From an uncultured Methanobrevibacter sp. (lineage in GTDB: Archaea > Methanobacteriota > Methanobacteria > Methanobacteriales > Methanobacteriaceae), in NCBI GenBank assembly GCA_900320515.1, contig ONSJ01000014.1, positions 1 to 34,133 on the forward strand: a stretch of DNA of 34,133 nucleotides, given 5' to 3'. Position 1 is the first letter of the stretch. Every line of letters starts with the position of its first letter. This document shows positions 1 to 8,119 of this stretch, piece by piece. Made by a program: the position numbers and the translations under genes. The notes beneath the pieces were generated by a model. The model made no database searches and was not told where the DNA came from. It saw only the letters and a list, made by a program, of their open reading frames with translations.

Positions 1-111
1 ACCTGGTGGTACTGGAATGCCCGCTTGAGTCAGTTCACCCAAATTTGCACCTTTTCCACCTGCAATTCCAATATCGGATTTGCTTAACTCCTCAAATTTC
101 TTTACATACAT
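1..111 (-). CDS. ppsA: Phosphoenolpyruvate synthase, N-terminal fragment (runs off the window)
   Basis: The 37 codons visible on the minus strand begin MYVKKFEELSKSDIGIAGGK and continue with GANLGELTQAGIPVPPG, the typical N-terminus of PEP synthase / PEP-utilising enzymes, where the GGKGANLGE segment opens the ATP-grasp (PPDK_N) domain. The enzyme makes phosphoenolpyruvate from pyruvate and ATP and feeds gluconeogenesis in methanogens. The ATG at 111 is supported by an AGAGG ribosome binding site at 125-121, 9 nt upstream; the other nearby ATG (107) is followed at once by a stop. The rest of the gene lies left of the window. It is unrelated to the adhesin cluster and marks its left edge. Identification is by recognition of the conserved N-terminus only. 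Confidence 0.9.
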   Translation of the reverse strand, partial: MYVKKFEELSKSDIGIAGGKGANLGELTQAGIPVPPG

Positions 112-144
112 AAAATATAACCTCTTGGTTTGAAAATATCTTAC

Positions 145-159
145 ATTGACTAAGTCAAT
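145..159. promoter_or_regulatory. Perfect 15-bp palindrome in the ppsA promoter/leader
   Basis: ATTGACT-A-AGTCAAT has two exact 7-nt arms around one central base. It lies 34-48 nt upstream of the ppsA start. AT-rich TATA candidates lie just upstream of it on the minus strand (159-168 and 186-208), so it would sit near or just downstream of transcription start, a position suited to a repressor operator. The bound protein is not known to me. Confidence 0.45.
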
Positions 160-209
160 ATTATAATTAACTATGATTTTTAACGTTTAAATATTTAATT
201 ATATATTTC

Positions 210-302
210 ATGTCAAATGATTTGAAAGGCGAAATCCGTGAAAAAATATTGAAATCGATGTATTACTTGCATGAAAAAAATGTCTGCGAAACAAGTCCTT
301 AA
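210..302 (+). pseudogene. 30-codon ORF, possibly the decayed N-terminus of a small (DNA-binding?) protein
   Basis: The ATG at 210 opens a 30-residue frame, MSNDLKGEIREKILKSMYYL followed by HEKNVCETSP and TAA. It is charged and predicted helical, unlike random AT-rich DNA. There is no Shine-Dalgarno sequence, but a TATA-like TTTAAATA (186-193) lies about 20 nt upstream, so a leaderless transcript is possible. Removing one T at the stop (cct-taa to cct-aaa) would extend the reading to PKFILEQ and beyond, up to a stop near 350, consistent with a frameshifted remnant. I cannot assign a family; a real 30-aa protein remains possible. Confidence 0.3.
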
Positions 303-422
303 ATTTATTTTAGAACAACAACATTTGTTTATCCTTTTGAATCTGTGAAAACTAATTATTCAGCTTTAAAATATTGAAATACTTGATTTTTGTTTTTATT
401 TGATTAAAATAATACTTTTAAG

Positions 423-450
423 AGTAATACTTAAAAAACATTTAAATATA
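423..450 (+). promoter_or_regulatory. ALP promoter: AGTAATACT operator-like site plus TATA box
   Basis: AGTAATACT (423-431) is followed by 9 nt (432-440, A-rich, containing the BRE-like AAAAAACA) and then the TATA box TTTAAATATA (441-450). The 9-mer is a palindrome with a free centre (AGTA-N-TACT). The same arrangement with the same spacing precedes the genes at 29343 and 32170. A second, imperfect copy (AATAATACT) ends near 416. The site is immediately upstream of the BRE, where archaeal activators commonly bind; the regulator is unknown. Confidence 0.7.
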
Positions 451-471
451 CCAGAGTTTATAATATATAAA

Positions 472-513
472 TGTATTAATAATTTATATTTTTTTATTAA
501 TTGAATTAATACA
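472..513 (+). promoter_or_regulatory. 5'-leader hairpin TGTATTAAT...ATTAATACA
   Basis: TGTATTAAT (472-480) pairs perfectly with ATTAATACA (505-513) across a 24-nt AU-rich loop. The first base is 31 nt after the start of the TATA box, the expected transcription start, so the mRNA 5' end would fold into this stem. It ends 22 nt before the GGGAG ribosome binding site at 536-540. Equivalent hairpins are at 29267-29307 and 32112-32136. Confidence 0.6.
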
Positions 514-548
514 AAATTTCTAAAAAATAATAACAGGGAGAAATGAAT

Positions 549-3500
549 ATGAGAAAAAAACTTAAAAAATCGTTCATACCCCTGATGATTTTTTTAGTGC
601 TGATCGTTACGATAGGCGCAATATCTGCTGCCGATGCTGAAAACGTTGATGAAACAGCATCCGCAGACGATGAAATTGCTCTTGAAGCAACGGATGCGGC
701 ACTTGAAAGCTCATCAGATGAAAATATTTTGAGTGCTGAAGGTGATGGAACATTCACTGATTTAAGCAATAACCTCACAGGCAAAACCGAGGTTACATTG
801 GAATCAGACTATACATATTCCGCCGATACCGACAGCGCATATGCAAATGGAATTGCTGTTGACCGTGAGTTAACAATCGACGGTAATGGCCATAAAATCA
901 CAGGAAACAACAATAAGTTATTTGCAATATCAAATACCGGCTCACTTATATTGAAAAATTTAGTGATAACCTCAACCTATGCAGGTTATACTGAAAATGA
1001 CATGATTATTTCCAACAATGGAAATTTAACCTTTGACAATGTTAGTTTTACTGTCGAGAGAGCGATAATAAGAAGTGGCACTGGCTCTTTTTATTACAAC
1101 ACTATCGTAAATAATGCCAACATGTTTGTTAAAAATAGTGTTTTTAAAGATTCAACCATTAAACTTGAAGCAGATATAGGATCATACAACACTTATTATT
1201 ACGGATTAATCAATAACGGTAAAAATTCCAATATTGAAATTAATAATGCCTTATTTAACAATAATCAATTACTTTCATCATATAAATTCGGTAAAGTAAT
1301 CTCTATTGCATCTTTAATTCATAATGAAGGAACTGCACTATTAAACAACATTTCAATATTCAACAATCGTGTGGGTTATAACCAAAATTCAAATCCTAAA
1401 AATTTCAAAGGATTCATATATAACAATGGTGGAACATTGGAAATCCTGAAAAGCACAATCAAAGACAATGTTATGGAATTCCCAAGTGCAAACACCCAAA
1501 GAAACGGAATCGTCAATAGTGTTGAAGGTTCCCTTACATTCAACAATAACATCATTTATGACAATACCTTTGAAAATTATGAAGTAGAAGCAACAGGCAC
1601 TTATTCACTTGACAATACTTATTGGGGAACAAATAATCCTGATTTCAAAAAATTGACTAACAATAAAATACCTGACAATTATGTTATTTTAGGATTCAAC
1701 CCAGAAAATGGCACTACTGGTGAAGAAAAAACATTCGAAATTACATTTACTCTAAATACCACTAATACCATAGTTGAAACATTACCTAATTATAATTTAA
1801 CAGTAAACTCTAAAAAATTAGGTGAAACAACAGTTGAAATCAAAAACGGTGTTGGACAATACAAATATTTACCTGCTATTGCAGGTGAAGATACAATTAC
1901 TGTAGGAGGAGTGGACTACATCATTAATGTAACTGAAGCTCCAGCAGGCACTTTCACTGACTTAAATAATTTGATTACTGCAAATAATGAAGTTGAATTA
2001 TACAGAGATTATGTTTACCAATCAAGCGACAGTTCATTACAGACTGGAATTCAAATCAACAAAAATGTAACCATTGATGGTAACGGCTACACAATTAACA
2101 GTACCAATCTTGCAAGATTATTCACTGTTGCGGCAAATTGTAACTTAACTTTAAGAAATGTTACTTTAATAACTGATTTCGTAATAGCTTCCAATGCGGC
2201 TTCAAATGGAAATATCCTCAACAAAGGAAACATCATTTTTGAGGATGTTACATTTACAAGTAAAAGAGTAAGTAGGCCAACTGGAGATAATGGAATTGCA
2301 CCAGCAATATTTAATGATGCTGCGGGAACAATAACCATTAAAAACAGCGCATTTGTTGACTCCATTTCCAATTATACCGGAACTTCAACTGTCATGCCTT
2401 ACGGTTTGATATATAATAAGGGAACAATGACCATCGAAAACTCCTTATTTAAAAACAATGGAGTTTATTCAAAAGGAAGCTCATTATCTGCCCAAAATGG
2501 AATTTTATATAATACAAAAACTTTAAACATGAAAAACACAACATTTGAAAATAACTTTATAACCTACGAAGGCACCGGAAACTCACTGATAAACGGTATA
2601 ATATATGCCGCAACTGGAACAATTGCATCAATTGACAACTGTACATTCAAAGAAAATATTGTATCCAGTAAATCAGCAACAACCGGGCCAACTTACATTG
2701 CATTTGGAACTTTATGTATTAAAGGCGGAACAGTAACCGTTACAAATTGTGATTTCATTAAAAACTCCGCTTGGACAGGTTCCGCAATCTCAGCAACACC
2801 ATCCAGCACATTAACATTCACTTCCGAAAACAACACCTTCATAGAAAACAGCAACAATTATGAAGGAGCCAATCCAGAAGGAGGATGCGGCGGTGCGATT
2901 TATGTCAACTACAAGGTCATTTTTAACAGCATAAATGACAAGTTCATAAGCAATAGTGCTGTTAAGGGCGGAGCAATATATGCAAGGACATATGTCTCAG
3001 GCACAACAGTTACACCTGCAGATGTGACCGTTACAAATGCCATTTTCGAAGGAAATACAGCAACTACTGGCTCTGCAATTTACTGGTCCAGTAAAACAAC
3101 TGCCAATAACAATTATTGGGGAGCAAACAGCCCTGAATTTAATGTTTTAATCAGCAATGGAACCACAAGTTTAACTCCAGACAACCATGTTGTGATAACC
3201 ATTGAAGGAAAACCTATAGTAATTCCCGAATCAAAAGCAACATTCACAGTAAACTTCAAAACTAACGATACAAATGCCCTTTGTGAATTACAGGATTATG
3301 CAGTCAATTTATCTGCCACAACCAATAGATTATCTGTTGATGGTGTCGTGATTAAAAAAGGTACCTCATCATTTACATATTATTCCACCGCAGATAAGAT
3401 AACAGACACCATCATAGCCAGCGCCAATTCACAGCAAAAAGTTGTTTTAGAAGTCACTATCGAAGAAGATCCTACTGCAATTGGAACATTCAGGGAATTG

Positions 3501-6500
3501 AATAGATTCATACAAAATGCAACAGACATATTGGATTTAGTTAAAGATTATACTTTTGACGCTGAAATTGATGCCGGTTTAGAAACCGGAATAGTGATTG
3601 ATAAAACTTTAACCGTTAACGGTCACGGCTTTAAAATTAACGGCACTGACCTTGCAAAATTATTCAGCATAACTTCAACAGGTGACTTAACCTTAAAAGA
3701 TGTTATTTTAGTAAGCGATTATGTTGCAACAGGCAGTTATAACGATGCACGTCCAGAAGCCAGTTTTAAAAACCTGGGAATCGTGACTTTAGACAATGTT
3801 ACTTTCACAATTAATCAGGAGGTAACAAGCAGTGCAAATACATTTGCTGCCGGAATATACAATAAAAATAAATTAAACATCATAAACAGCAAATTTATTG
3901 ATTCAAACATCAATACAACTGTACCTAGAGCTCTTGGATTAATAGACAATGATGGAGGAACATTAACTATTGAAAATACAATTTTTGACAACAACTCATT
4001 GATTGAAACCACAAGCTCCTCAAATGCAAACGGACTGATTTACAATATGGGAACATTAATATTGACCAATGTGAATGTTACCAACAACTTCATGAAAAAT
4101 CCAAATTATGGACTCATAAGAGGATACACAAACAGTCAACTTACAGTCAACAACTGTATTTTTGAAAATAATACAGTTGAGTTCGAAGGCAGTAAAACTG
4201 CAGAAGGAGGAGTAATTTATTTATCTTCCGGATCAGCCACTATATCTAACTCCAAATTTATTAACAACAAAGGTGCCACTACTGGAGGAGCCATTTCATC
4301 CTCAGTTGCAGCAACCTTCATAAATAATACATTTGAGAGAAATACTGCTTCATCCCACGGTGGAGCGATGAAATTTGCCAGTTCTTCCACTTTTATAAAT
4401 AATACATTTAAATATAATGAGGCCGGCGAAAATGGAGGAGCATTATATGGAAGTTCTGTAACAATACAGTCATCCCCTTCATACCCATTCACCGGAAACG
4501 TATTCATTGGAAACAAGGCTAAAAACGGAGGAGCAATATACTCCGGAACAATAGGCAGCGCAACTTCATCTACAGTTACAACAGTGAAAAATAACACATT
4601 TATAAATAACACTGCAAGTGAAAACGGAGGTGCAATATACACCGGTAGCAGTGCTGCAAGATTGTCAAATTCAATTTTCATAGGAAATGCTGCCAAACTC
4701 GGCTCTGTATTATATAGTAGCTCCACTTCAACAAGTTACAGCGGAAAAAGTGTTGTTGAGTATTCCATTATAGACAACAATATTATTAACGATCCTACAG
4801 GAACCGTTTTCAAATATTCTCCAGCTTCCACAGCAAACAACAATTATTGGGGAACAAATAATCCAACATTTGATTCCTTAGTTAGTGGAAATGCACCTGA
4901 AAACTTTATAATAATTACTATTGACGGGAACGAAACTTTAGTTGAAAGCGACAATTATGTAATTAACTTTGTTGACAGTATCACTAATGAAATAGTTACA
5001 AAATTGCCAGATTACAACATCACTGTAACCTCAAACATCAATAAGGTAAATCCAAGTTCTGTTGTAATCAGTGAAGGCAATGCAATTTTCACATATCTTG
5101 CTGAAAACAAAGGTCAAGACACAATTAAGGTACTTTATAATGGTGATGAAAAAGCCTCTTTAAACATTAATGTGAATGTTATTGACACCCCTGTGTTCAA
5201 CATTACAGCAAATGACGTGACATACGGCGAGGAATTAGATTTAACTTTCAGCTTAACCAAAGGCCCTGAAGGTTATGACATCTACATCTGGACAATCTAT
5301 GATGAGGAAAATAATCCTATAGAATCAGATTACCTCGACACCACCAGCGGCAAAATAGTTTATGCAAAAGAATATGCCACAGGAAAATACACCATTAAAG
5401 TGGCCCTAAAAGATGTTGAAGGATGGGAAGATTTAGAAGTGAACGACACATTTGAAGTTAAACAAGCCGAAACAGAATTGACTCCAGTAATCACTGTTAA
5501 TGAAGACAATAGCGTTGACATCCAAGTTACCGTAACTTCCAACGGCAAAACCGCTGACACAGCAGGTAAAATCAATACCACACTTGACATTGCTTACGAA
5601 AAAAATGTTGAAAACGGCATTGCAACAATAATAACAAATATATTGAGCAGCGGAACCCATAATGCAGTCATTGCATACAGCGGAGACAAAAACTATACCG
5701 GAAGCTCAAAACCTATCACAATAACTATCAAAAATATAGTTCCGGAAGATGCATTGAACTTAACCGGTTCAAACAATACCGACAAGCCAACATTCAGCAT
5801 CAAACTGCCTGAAGACGCAGCAGGAAACCTTACAGTAACAATTGGGGATGAAACAATCACCCAAAAGCTAGAAAACGGACAGGCAACAGTAACATTTGAT
5901 GACTTGACCTCCGGAAAACACCAAGCAACAATAACATACACAGGAGACGACAACTACAAACCGCTGACAAAAACAATCAACATAACCGTAACAGGCACTC
6001 CATCATTCAGCATTGTTGCAGAAGATGTGACCTACGGCGAAGCACTGAACTTCACATTCACCATAACCAGCGGACCTGCAGGATCAAACGTCTACCAATG
6101 GACAATATCCAGCAAATTCGGACTGGCAATGGAATCAGGATTCATTGACAGCGAAACAAAAGAAATCTTATACAAAAAAGATTATTCCGCAGGAAACTAC
6201 ACAATCGTCGTATCCATAAATGATGTTGAAGGATGGGAAGACTTCAAAGTAAGCGATACATTTGAAATCAAACAGAAAGAAACTGCAATCAATGCAACAA
6301 TAAAAATCAACGCCGACAACTCCCTGACAATCACAACCTCCATCGAAGCCGATGGAAAACTTGTAAACGCAAGCGGAGACATGAACACAACAATCGACAA
6401 AGAATATGGACAAGCGGTTGAAAACGGAAAGGCAACAATAAGCACCAATGTGTTATCTCCAAAAACATATGACATAACACTCGTATACTCCGGAGACAAC

Positions 6501-7400
6501 AACTACAAAGGAGCAACAATCACAATCCCAACAACCGTCAAAAACATAGTCCCAGAAGATGCATTGAACATAAGCGGTTCAAACAATACCAATACTCCGA
6601 CATTCAGCATCAAGCTGCCTGAAAATGCAACAGGAAACCTTACAGTAACAATTGGAGATGAAACAATCACCAAAAAACTGGAAAACGGATCAGCCACAGT
6701 TACCTTTGAAGACCTAAAACCGGGTAATCATGCTGCAACCGTAACCTACACAGGCGATGAAAACTACAACTCAATTACCAAGGAAACTACTGTAAGCATA
6801 CCTAAAAAAGAAATTCCAGGTGGAGAAAGCGCATTGAACATGACCACACCTGAAGGAAGCGATTCCCCATCATACACAATTAACTTACCTTCCGATGCGA
6901 CAGGTAACTTGACTGTAACAGTCGATGGTAAAGACACATACACTCAGGCATTGGTTAACGGTAGCGCAACAGTGACAGTTCCTAAACTCTCAGCAGGAGC
7001 CCACACCATAACTGTTAGTTACTTAGGAGACGAAAACTATAAAAGCATCTCCAAAACATCCAACATTACCGTAGCGCAAAAAACCACTCCCGACAGCGGA
7101 AAAACAACCAAAAAAGTTGCCTCAAAAATAATTGCTAAAAAGAAAACCTTTAAAGCCAAGAAAAAAGTTAAAAAATACACAATAACTTTGAAAGCCGGCA
7201 AAAAACCTATCAAAAAGGTACAAGTTACTTTGAAAATTAAAGGCAAAACCTACAAGGCAAAAACAAATGCAAAAGGTAAAGCAACCTTTAAAATCAAGAA
7301 GTTAACTAAAAAAGGTAAATACACCGCAGTTATCAAGTTTAAAGGAAACAAACTTTACAAGGCAGCTACCAAAAAGGTTAAAATTACAGTTAAAAAATAG
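549..7400 (+). CDS. Giant adhesin-like protein (three beta-helix modules, Ig-like repeats, Lys-rich C-terminal domain)
   Basis: This is a secreted surface protein of about 2283 residues. An N-terminal signal peptide ends near AISA (about residue 26). Three beta-helix (pectin-lyase-like / Pmp-type FxNNxAxxxGGAI) modules follow at about 67-366, 467-864 and 979-1441. Each opens with GTF(T/R)(D/E)LN-like sequence and an (I/V)(D/N)G(N/H)G turn, and closes with a (D/N)N(T/N)YWGxNxPxF cap. Then come two 270-residue Ig-like repeat units (about 1547-1816 and 1817-2086), a partial third, and a basic C-terminal domain with 39 Lys and no Asp/Glu in the last 96 residues. I chose the ATG at 549 because GGGAG (536-540) is 8 nt away; the in-frame ATG at 543 would be only 2 nt from it. 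Likely role: adhesion or surface display in the pseudomurein wall; the ligand is unknown. The start and 3' end are near copies of those of 29343-31886. Confidence 0.93.
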   Translation: MRKKLKKSFIPLMIFLVLIVTIGAISAADAENVDETASADDEIALEATDAALESSSDENILSAEGDGTFTDLSNNLTGKTEVTLESDYTYSADTDSAYANGIAVDRELTIDGNGHKITGNNNKLFAISNTGSLILKNLVITSTYAGYTENDMIISNNGNLTFDNVSFTVERAIIRSGTGSFYYNTIVNNANMFVKNSVFKDSTIKLEADIGSYNTYYYGLINNGKNSNIEINNALFNNNQLLSSYKFGKVISIASLIHNEGTALLNNISIFNNRVGYNQNSNPKNFKGFIYNNGGTLEILKSTIKDNVMEFPSANTQRNGIVNSVEGSLTFNNNIIYDNTFENYEVEATGTYSLDNTYWGTNNPDFKKLTNNKIPDNYVILGFNPENGTTGEEKTFEITFTLNTTNTIVETLPNYNLTVNSKKLGETTVEIKNGVGQYKYLPAIAGEDTITVGGVDYIINVTEAPAGTFTDLNNLITANNEVELYRDYVYQSSDSSLQTGIQINKNVTIDGNGYTINSTNLARLFTVAANCNLTLRNVTLITDFVIASNAASNGNILNKGNIIFEDVTFTSKRVSRPTGDNGIAPAIFNDAAGTITIKNSAFVDSISNYTGTSTVMPYGLIYNKGTMTIENSLFKNNGVYSKGSSLSAQNGILYNTKTLNMKNTTFENNFITYEGTGNSLINGIIYAATGTIASIDNCTFKENIVSSKSATTGPTYIAFGTLCIKGGTVTVTNCDFIKNSAWTGSAISATPSSTLTFTSENNTFIENSNNYEGANPEGGCGGAIYVNYKVIFNSINDKFISNSAVKGGAIYARTYVSGTTVTPADVTVTNAIFEGNTATTGSAIYWSSKTTANNNYWGANSPEFNVLISNGTTSLTPDNHVVITIEGKPIVIPESKATFTVNFKTNDTNALCELQDYAVNLSATTNRLSVDGVVIKKGTSSFTYYSTADKITDTIIASANSQQKVVLEVTIEEDPTAIGTFRELNRFIQNATDILDLVKDYTFDAEIDAGLETGIVIDKTLTVNGHGFKINGTDLAKLFSITSTGDLTLKDVILVSDYVATGSYNDARPEASFKNLGIVTLDNVTFTINQEVTSSANTFAAGIYNKNKLNIINSKFIDSNINTTVPRALGLIDNDGGTLTIENTIFDNNSLIETTSSSNANGLIYNMGTLILTNVNVTNNFMKNPNYGLIRGYTNSQLTVNNCIFENNTVEFEGSKTAEGGVIYLSSGSATISNSKFINNKGATTGGAISSSVAATFINNTFERNTASSHGGAMKFASSSTFINNTFKYNEAGENGGALYGSSVTIQSSPSYPFTGNVFIGNKAKNGGAIYSGTIGSATSSTVTTVKNNTFINNTASENGGAIYTGSSAARLSNSIFIGNAAKLGSVLYSSSTSTSYSGKSVVEYSIIDNNIINDPTGTVFKYSPASTANNNYWGTNNPTFDSLVSGNAPENFIIITIDGNETLVESDNYVINFVDSITNEIVTKLPDYNITVTSNINKVNPSSVVISEGNAIFTYLAENKGQDTIKVLYNGDEKASLNINVNVIDTPVFNITANDVTYGEELDLTFSLTKGPEGYDIYIWTIYDEENNPIESDYLDTTSGKIVYAKEYATGKYTIKVALKDVEGWEDLEVNDTFEVKQAETELTPVITVNEDNSVDIQVTVTSNGKTADTAGKINTTLDIAYEKNVENGIATIITNILSSGTHNAVIAYSGDKNYTGSSKPITITIKNIVPEDALNLTGSNNTDKPTFSIKLPEDAAGNLTVTIGDETITQKLENGQATVTFDDLTSGKHQATITYTGDDNYKPLTKTINITVTGTPSFSIVAEDVTYGEALNFTFTITSGPAGSNVYQWTISSKFGLAMESGFIDSETKEILYKKDYSAGNYTIVVSINDVEGWEDFKVSDTFEIKQKETAINATIKINADNSLTITTSIEADGKLVNASGDMNTTIDKEYGQAVENGKATISTNVLSPKTYDITLVYSGDNNYKGATITIPTTVKNIVPEDALNISGSNNTNTPTFSIKLPENATGNLTVTIGDETITKKLENGSATVTFEDLKPGNHAATVTYTGDENYNSITKETTVSIPKKEIPGGESALNMTTPEGSDSPSYTINLPSDATGNLTVTVDGKDTYTQALVNGSATVTVPKLSAGAHTITVSYLGDENYKSISKTSNITVAQKTTPDSGKTTKKVASKIIAKKKTFKAKKKVKKYTITLKAGKKPIKKVQVTLKIKGKTYKAKTNAKGKATFKIKKLTKKGKYTAVIKFKGNKLYKAATKKVKITVKK
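5188..6807 (+). repeat. Tandem duplication of an 810-bp Ig-like unit inside the giant ALP
   Basis: Two units of 810 bp (about 5188-5997 and 5998-6807) align in register over their length: the DVTYGE segment is at 5214 and 6024, and the EDALN segment is at 5746 and 6556. Both the 5' and 3' landmarks give exactly 810 bp, with no indel between the copies at those points. Each unit encodes 270 residues: a (F/V)xI-A-DVTYGE...GWED domain, a beta domain ending YSGD.NY, and an AGNLTVTIGDETIT Ig-like domain. The third domain type recurs once more, diverged, at about 6829-7080. Confidence 0.85.
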
Positions 7401-7433
7401 AGGTTAATCCTCTATTACTTTTTTTATTTTTTA
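7396..7433 (+). terminator. Hairpin plus T-tract terminator of the giant ALP
   Basis: AATAGAGG (7396-7403), loop TTAAT, CCTCTATT (7409-7416), then a T-rich run from 7419. The stem overlaps the stop codon, as do the terminators of the other rightward ALPs in this window. Confidence 0.8.
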
Positions 7434-7622
7434 AAAGTTCAACACATCCTTTTAAAATAAGAATTTGATATAGGCCTCCCACTATTTTAAACCCCAATTC
7501 AAATAAGCTCACCCTAATATCAGACAGACATTCAATTAAATTGAATCGAATAAAAAAAGTATCAAAATAAACAATGAGAAAATTAAAATAAGAAGGGTAA
7601 AAAATAAAGGGAGAGTTTGAAA
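7434..7622. other. Convergent intergenic region
   Basis: This is the gap between the 3' ends of the giant ALP and the leftward cbiM gene set. I see no credible gene. It holds an odd palindrome TTCAATT-A-AATTGAA (7531-7545). On the minus strand there are T-tracts (about 7599-7610 and 7552-7558) that could end the leftward transcript by the oligo-U route used in archaea. Confidence 0.4.
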
Positions 7623-8108
7623 TCATGATTTTCTTTTCATGATAAAAACTCCACAGATCAATCCTATAATTGCTCCGATTACCAGACCAACACCCAAAGG
7701 CATGATAAAGTCATTGGAAGAACCACCAACATTGATTAAAAGCAATTTCTGGGCGTTGTTTGTAATTGACCCATTATCATCTTCACCGACAATGACTCTG
7801 TCCTTCAGCTCAGGATGTTCCTTCAAATAATCGTTTACAGTGTCCTGATATGCAATGGCCAGGATTCTCTTGTTTGGATTTGTCAGTGCATGTTCAAGCT
7901 GATGCTCAACATCACCTTCAGACACGAACTTGTAAACCTTGATGTCAAAGCTATTGTTATCGACTATTGATTTCGCCAAAATTCCATTGGACTCATTTGC
8001 AATAATCATCGTATCTTCAGTCAAATCCGCACCATGTGCACTTACAGAAGAAACTCCTAAAAACAAGACCAACACCGCACTCACTAAAATAAAATATTTC
8101 AATTTCAT
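7623..8108 (-). CDS. Small secreted protein with N-terminal His and C-terminal membrane helix, last gene of the cbiM cluster
   Basis: This 161-residue protein has a signal peptide ending SVSA (residues 21-24). The mature protein would start His25 (HGADLTED). A hydrophilic extracellular domain of about 110 residues follows (with EHQLEHAL), then a C-terminal helix (about 136-157) and basic KRKS tail. ATG 8108 is preferred over the in-frame GTG at 8117: the GGTG ribosome binding site (8118-8115) is 6 nt from the ATG but overlaps the GTG. It sits 11 nt downstream of cbiM, so it is surely co-transcribed. The signal/loop/membrane-helix topology resembles the accessory subunits (CbiN, NikN, NikL) that accompany CbiM/NikM, but I see no sequence match to CbiN. 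An accessory metal-uptake role is inference. Confidence 0.85.
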   Translation of the reverse strand: MKLKYFILVSAVLVLFLGVSSVSAHGADLTEDTMIIANESNGILAKSIVDNNSFDIKVYKFVSEGDVEHQLEHALTNPNKRILAIAYQDTVNDYLKEHPELKDRVIVGEDDNGSITNNAQKLLLINVGGSSNDFIMPLGVGLVIGAIIGLICGVFIMKRKS

Positions 8109-8119
8109 TATAAACACCT

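Noticed and set aside
423..431. AGTANTACT as a NikR operator linked to cbiM
   Set aside because: The 9-mer is not a long-gap nickel-type palindrome in the three rightward promoters, and the sites precede adhesins, not cbiM directly. A shared regulator of adhesins is the simpler reading.
4217..4726. 169-codon antisense ORF within the giant ALP
   Set aside because: Its APP(F)-rich repeats are the mirror image of the GGAI codons of the beta-helix repeats; a composition shadow.
5188..6807. CRISPR or satellite array
   Set aside because: The repeats are long, coding, in frame and without spacers; they are protein-domain duplications.
7390..7626. 78-codon leftward ORF overlapping the end of 7623-8108 by 4 nt (ATGA)
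   Set aside because: The ATGA overlap is tempting, but the frame runs through the terminator hairpin and the last codons of the giant ALP, is Phe/Ile-rich as expected of AT-rich non-coding DNA, and shows no domain.
7623..8108. Calling the small secreted protein CbiN
   Set aside because: The signal/loop/C-terminal-helix topology is similar, but it is longer than usual CbiN and I cannot see CbiN sequence motifs.
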